This document shows positions 59,313 through 64,000 of a DNA stretch of 64,000 nucleotides, piece after piece (position 1 is the stretch's first letter; each line of letters begins with the position of its first letter). The notes under the pieces were generated by a model. That model was not told the DNA's origin. It did no database searches and saw only the letters and a program-made list of their open reading frames with translations. A program made the translations under genes and the position numbers. The DNA comes from Hermatobates lingyangjiaoensis (lineage: Eukaryota; Arthropoda; Insecta; Hemiptera; Hermatobatidae): assembly GCA_026182355.1 (NCBI GenBank), contig JAPFBL010000069.1, positions 248,001 to 312,000 of the forward strand, written 5' to 3'.

Positions 59313-59466
59313 GTGCAGTGAACCGGCAACAAGTGACCCTCTAGGCTCTAGAGTCCACCCGAGACAGGTGGACCAGTCATCTGAACGACCTCCGACCAGC
59401 CTTAAGACTCGCTCTATGGACGCTGGCTTTTCAAGAAATCACCGCTCGCACCACTCACGTAGAGAC
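59313..59466 (+). CDS. Coding exon F of the large host gene
   Basis: The acceptor is TTTGCAG before 59313, with a second in-frame acceptor six bases later (GTGCAG). The donor is GAC|GTACGT at 59466/59467. The exon is 154 nt, phase 2 in and phase 0 out. It encodes about 51 residues, basic and Ser/Pro-rich (SERPPTSLKTRSMDAGFS, then an Arg/His-rich end). If the donor is not used the frame stops at 59497-59499, so it could be terminal. RTRSMDAG-like segments look like kinase or 14-3-3 sites, which is only a guess. Confidence 0.75.
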
Positions 59467-60335
59467 GTACGTATGGCTGTCGTCTTCAATGTCTTGTAGT
59501 TACTAATGATAGTGCGGGAATGAAACAAAACAAAATAATAAAAACACGGAGGATTTCTTTGAGACTCTGGGGAAGACGGTTACTAGTTGAATTATTTTCA
59601 CATGTATCAACTTTTTACATGTAGCCAATGCTTTCATATATATATATATATAATAGTTCAAAATTGACGATAGGTAGCACACAAAGTAAAGAAACACACT
59701 TACAAACTCAAATTTTCGGCTAATCCGTCTTCAGGAGAAAAGAGAAAGGGAGACCAAGCACGTTGTAGACGCAAAGGCTAGTATATATATATATAAATAT
59801 ATATATATATGCTTTTAAAAACTGGATATCTGTTTCCACTTGGTTCAATTTTTGTCTTATATTGTTCCAAATTACGTAATGTTTTCTTTAATTCAGAGCT
59901 CAACTTAAAAATTAAATCACCATAATTTTTTAGTTTATTATTGGACATGTTTCGGTGTTACTCCCAACTTTTACAAATTTATATATATATATACATATGA
60001 AGATTTCACATAAATACCTGAAATAACAATCATCAAACCACAATATGAAATAGGGAGAAAAAGACAAATATATTTCAACCTCAACGTTTAGGCCTATGAA
60101 AAAGTTCATACATAAAAACCAAAACGTTGGCAATGAGAGTTTAATTTGAACCTCAAGAACTGAACGAGTTTGTAATTTTTTGTTTCTAATTCAGATTTAT
60201 ATTTATATTTCTTGCTCACAACAAGTCCACAATCTTTAGCAATAATTTCAAGTGATTTCTATACAATAACTAAACAACTATTGGAAGGAAAATATCATTA
60301 GGGTAAATATCACCCTTTCGTTATATCATTGCAAC

Positions 60336-60619
60336 TTTGATGACAATAAAAAGTTTTTGTCAAAAGAATCAATTCAAAAAAGAAGCTTTTTAAAAATTTG
60401 AACCTTATGGGAGATGGAATGACGAAAGCCTAAAGCAGCATTGAGAGGGTCCTTACCTTTGTGCTTAAATATAACTTAATTAAGTTATATTTAAGCACAA
60501 AGGTAAGGACCCTCTCAATGCTGCTTTAGGCTTTCGTCATTCCATCTCCCATAAGGTTCAAATTTTTAAAAAGCTTCTTTTTTGAATTGATACTTTTGAC
60601 AAAAACTTTTTATTGTCAT

Positions 60620-60623
<4 letters not shown>
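60336..60623. repeat. 288-bp palindrome, one mismatch, no spacer
   Basis: The left arm (60336-60479) is the reverse complement of the right arm (60480-60623) with one difference (GAATC versus GTATC). The centre is AACTTAATTAAGTT. The right arm abuts a 60-bp (TA)n tract (60624-60682). The left flank continues as single-copy-like sequence into a PLE relic with a CCAAAACGTTGGCAATGAGAG block, so the palindrome may be the inner part of an inverted PLE insertion. Confidence 0.9.
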
Positions 60624-60687
<64 letters not shown>

Positions 60688-60699
60688 AACAGGATTTCG

Positions 60700-60845
60700 T
60701 AATAAACACGTGAAATAACAATCAATGTTCAAACCACGAAGATCGCTTGTTACGGTTGAAAGATCTTAAACTTTTTTCTGATTTCTTATTGTGATTTAGA
60801 CGTTGATTTTTATTTCACGTGTTTATTATGAAATTTTATTACATT
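60700..60845. mobile_element. PLE terminus pair (AGATCT family), partly deleted
   Basis: A short inverse end block (60700-60740) is followed directly by GAAGATCGCTTGTTACGGTTG, AAAGATCTTAAAC and the plus end block. The CTGACGA core has been lost at the join. Confidence 0.6.
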
Positions 60846-62649
60846 TAATATATAAAAACGGTGTTTCAAATAGACATTATAAAAACAGAAATTACATAAC
60901 ATCATGGAATACAACAAATACGTTCGATATTTGCTACAACTACCATTTTACTGGGACAAGTATTTATTCAATATTGAAATATTAAACTTAAATTTAAATG
61001 CAGAATTAAAATATATAATTAATAATTATGTCCGTAAAATTAACTTTATGATTGAATTTACACGTATATGTCAGTATAACAAATGTATTTTTGGCAAACC
61101 TTACTGAATTATTTTTTAAATGTCATGCTAAAAAGGACTGTCTCTTTAATATCAGTTTAAACTGTCGCTTTGTAATAAAAAAAGTTTTTGTTTAAGGAAA
61201 TCGATCATCTAGGTTTAACTTTATTTCCTAACTGAATAACTTTAATGTCAATTTCAGTATTAAACTTCTACCCTCAAGCTAACAACTTTAAAAGTTAGCT
61301 GGGCTTGAAAATCAAGTCTGGGTCCTTGATCCATTTTTTTTTTCTAATTTGAGAATAACGTGGTGTAAAAAAATTCTTTTATTATGAATTTAAGTCATAT
61401 ATAATTGTTGGTTTTGTAAAGTTGTAGTATAGTATGTTTAATTACTTTATCTGGGTTTCAACTAGTAATTGCAATACTGAAAAATAAATTTTATTGGTAT
61501 TTGGTATTTCATTTAGCGTTGTATCGTTATCATTGGTGTTAGGGATTTTATTAAAAAAGTACAAACAGCGGTTTCTTTACCATATGTATTGTGATTAGAG
61601 AAAATATGCAAAATTATAAAAAAAATCAAACAATTTTCTTTTATAGCATCTAATAAAATGAAGTTCCAGCGTCTGTTAATTTTTTCTGTTAGTTTTCAAT
61701 CTCCTGCTATTGTTTTTAGAGATGAACCCCCCCCCCCCTTAATCTATTGTCCTAAAACTACGTGAACCAGTCCACTTCGAGAATTAAATTTTATTTACCT
61801 ATTATAACTAACGATGTCATACAGGCGATTTTCCCTGTACTTTTTCAGCACCATCATGACAATGGCCATGATTATGAACTAGCTGGATTACAGTGAGCTA
61901 TACTCTCAGTTAGTAAGCTAGAAATTAGTATTTGTAATTACGTTTTGATCAGCTCTATGTGTATGGCTACACATCGTGCCTACTTCGAAATACATAAATG
62001 TTATAACCACGAAAAGATGCAAAAAATGTTTAGAAAAATATTCAAATGAAAATAGTTGAAAAACAGATAACTTCAGAAGAATTTTGAAAACACACAGTGC
62101 ATTACAAATTTAATTTTCTACAAGTTGTATTCAAGACATTCTTCTTTAGTATAAGTAGTTGTCAGAGGTTACAAAAAACTGTAAAAGTATAATCACTATT
62201 TATCATTTGACATTCAACAATTTTGTCTTTACATGCAAACCACACAAAAAAAATTTAATTTAGTCTGTTATATAATATTTATTAATAGAAAAAAAAAAAT
62301 CTAATTTTAACTACCTAAAATCATAATGATCTATTGTAAAACCGCTATACTTATTTTTGTGCTCGAATTACCTGCACTGGAAAATTCTTTCCTTGTATGG
62401 ACCCTGGTGGCACAGTCAATAATGAACGGTACACTTTCTCTGAACATTTCCATTCAAGCCCTTAATCTTTTGATAAATTGATTCAATATCTTCTATATTA
62501 TATTTGCAGTTTTCCTGAATTTTTAACTAAAATTGAAAATCTCTCTTAAAATATTTCTTTATCGAAGTAAATTATAATGACTTTTTTTAATGTAATGCAA
62601 TATATCTAATAATAGTATCTAAAGTTTGTGGTATTGAAATGGTTTTGAA

Positions 62650-62980
62650 ATTTAAATTTGATGCGTTTTTCGCAATGGCTGTATGAGTGGGTTTGCTATG
62701 TAAGACATTGAAGAGGGGAGCCGATCATCTGGAAGAGTGAGTTCTTTGGAAGCATTACGTTGAGTGGTGCGCGGTGAGGATGATTGCATAAGAAAGCCGC
62801 TTATGAGATAGCGGGACAGGTGGATTTCGATCGACTGAGGCAAGACGATAAGCGATGGGTGCATTACATTGGCGCAGCTATACTGAGTGTGCACCATTAG
62901 AGGGGGGGCTGCTCCACACCCCCTGCTATATGCCCCATCATCTGAATTACCGCACACTTCATCCAACTGCTATTCCCAAT
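62650..62980. other. GC-richer block, origin unknown
   Basis: About 330 bp with higher GC and an open 104-codon minus-strand frame starting at 62966. I see no domain, no splice sites and no similarity to the host gene or the PLEs. It may be an old transposon fragment. Confidence 0.35.
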
Positions 62981-63086
62981 GTCTCCCATCAATTTATCTG
63001 AACAACCAAAATAAAAACCTTCTTATGAAATAATCATAAATAACAAATATCTTGAAAGAATAAAAACAACAACCAAACTATCTGAA

Positions 63087-63524
63087 TACCATTCGAACCA
63101 ATGACGCCGATCATTATAAATACCATTCGAACCAATGACGCCGATCATTATAAATACCGTTCAAACCAATGACGCCGATCATTATAAATACCATTTGAAC
63201 CAATGACGCCGATCATTATAAATACCATTCGAACCAATGACGCCGATCATTATAAATACCGTTCAAACCAATGACGCCGATCATTATAAATACCATTTGA
63301 ACCAATGACGCCGATCATTATAAATACCATTCGAACCAATGACGCCGATCATTATAAATACCGTTCAAACCAATGACGCCGATCATTATAAATACCATTT
63401 GAACCAATGACGCCGATCATTATAAATACCATTCGAACCAATGACGCCGATCATTATAAATACCGTTCAAACCAATGACGCCGATCATTATAAATACCGT
63501 TCGAACCAATGACGCCGATCATTA
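63087..63524. repeat. 34-bp satellite, 13 units, higher-order period of three
   Basis: The unit begins TACCATTCGAACCAATGACG and ends ATTATAAA. Units differ at the 5' end only: ATTCG, GTTCA or ATTTG. After the first unit the order is ATTCG-GTTCA-ATTTG repeated three times, then ATTCG-GTTCA, then GTTCG. This gives a 102-bp higher-order repeat. Confidence 0.95.
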
Positions 63525-63664
63525 AGTTCCTCACGATTCACTCTGACGCTGCTCAATGGCTATCAGAGACTCATTAGATAATGGTTTGAATAAGATGGTT
63601 TATCAATACGAACTTATGTAGTGTATGCATATATACCTTATACATATAGTGATAAAAGTATCGA

Positions 63665-63766
63665 CCGTGAAGTAAAAACAAAATAAAATTTATCAAGACC
63701 TGGTTATTCTTTAACTGAACTAGAATTGACTGTTCTTTAGAGAACGGACCGAGTCCTGATAAATTT

Positions 63767-63797
<31 letters not shown>
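63665..63797. repeat. Inverted repeat next to (TA)n
   Basis: AAATAAAATTTATCAAGACC near 63680 and its complement near 63757-63775 form about 35-bp arms, with a second inner inverted word (GAACAGTCAATTC-type). (TA)n follows at 63770-63797. Confidence 0.65.
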
Positions 63798-64000
63798 CAT
63801 GGATATATAACAAGATTTCACAATAAATACGTGAAATAAAAAAATGTACGTCTAAAGTGTACTATGAAATTAGAAAAAGATACTAAGACTTTTCAACTGA
63901 AACAAGCGTTTTTCGTCAGATTCAAACTGATACTGAATCACAGAATCAAACTCACTATCAGTTTGACTTTGACGAAGACCGCTTGTTACGGTTGAAAGAT
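63798..64000. mobile_element. Inverted PLE termini, cut by window end
   Basis: The inverse end block (63808-63925) is followed by a plus-strand arm from about 63950. A hammerhead begins at 63964 (TTGACTTTGACGAAGACC) and runs to GAAAGAT at the last base, so the right part lies outside the window. Confidence 0.7.

Larger units (their letters stand above)
59467..64000 (+). other. Non-coding stretch 3' of exon F
   Basis: Contains a PLE relic of the AATTTGAG family (about 59636-59815), an inverted PLE relic around 59970-60140, the 288-bp palindrome (60336-60623) with (TA)n, another terminus (60700-60845), an unidentified GC-richer block (62650-62980), the 34-bp satellite, an inverted repeat (63665-63770) and a truncated PLE terminus pair at the window end. 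Nothing recognisable was seen in 60850-62640 except a poly-C run near 61727. Confidence 0.6.

Noticed and set aside
63087..63524. CRISPR-like array
   Set aside because: Units are directly adjacent without variable spacers, and the genome is eukaryotic.

Overview
This is eukaryotic, AT-rich DNA, best read as an invertebrate nuclear genome. Supporting signs are long introns with GT/AG splice sites, dispersed tRNA-derived SINEs, arthropod-like LINE fragments, many (TA)n tracts, and Penelope-like elements (PLEs). The species cannot be fixed; an arthropod, possibly a chelicerate, is a low-confidence guess.

Host gene. One + strand gene appears to cross most of the window. Six candidate exons (5785-5946, 15324-15545, 21834-21969, 48209-48488, 51017-51899, 59313-59466) have acceptor and donor sites, and all five junctions are reading-phase compatible. 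Joined they encode about 612 residues of a proline-, serine- and charge-rich, probably disordered protein. I could not assign a family. Its start and end lie outside the window. The first exon could instead be the last exon of another gene, because read-through gives a C-terminus resembling a PDZ ligand.

Intron content. The introns (0.0-26 kb) are full of mobile-element debris. The dominant elements are PLEs. One inverted-terminus copy (about 25038-27415, minus strand) keeps reverse transcriptase and GIY-YIG domains separated by a single in-frame TGA. A second 5'-truncated copy (28748-30734, plus strand) has one frameshift. Their termini, and more than twenty orphan termini of several subfamilies, carry motifs matching type I hammerhead ribozymes: CUGANGA, stem II, GAA(A), a short palindromic stem III, and stem I closing the ends. 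Most orphan termini are arranged as inverted pairs with both 3' ends facing outward into (TA)n.

Most notable object. At 27892-28683 (minus) lies an intronless, 5'-truncated copy of a cAMP-dependent protein kinase catalytic subunit. Its reading frame runs into a hammerhead-type PLE terminus, which supplies its last codons. It sits head-to-head with the second PLE across a (TA)n tract, so it looks like a host mRNA captured by PLE machinery.

Other content. There is a perfect 218-bp palindrome (1082-1299) and a 288-bp palindrome with one mismatch (60336-60623). A 34-bp satellite with a three-unit higher-order period lies at 63087-63524, and a 36-bp minisatellite at about 45150-45460. A Helitron Pif1-helicase fragment, a Jockey/R1-like LINE fragment, at least seven SINE copies and several long inverted repeats complete the picture.
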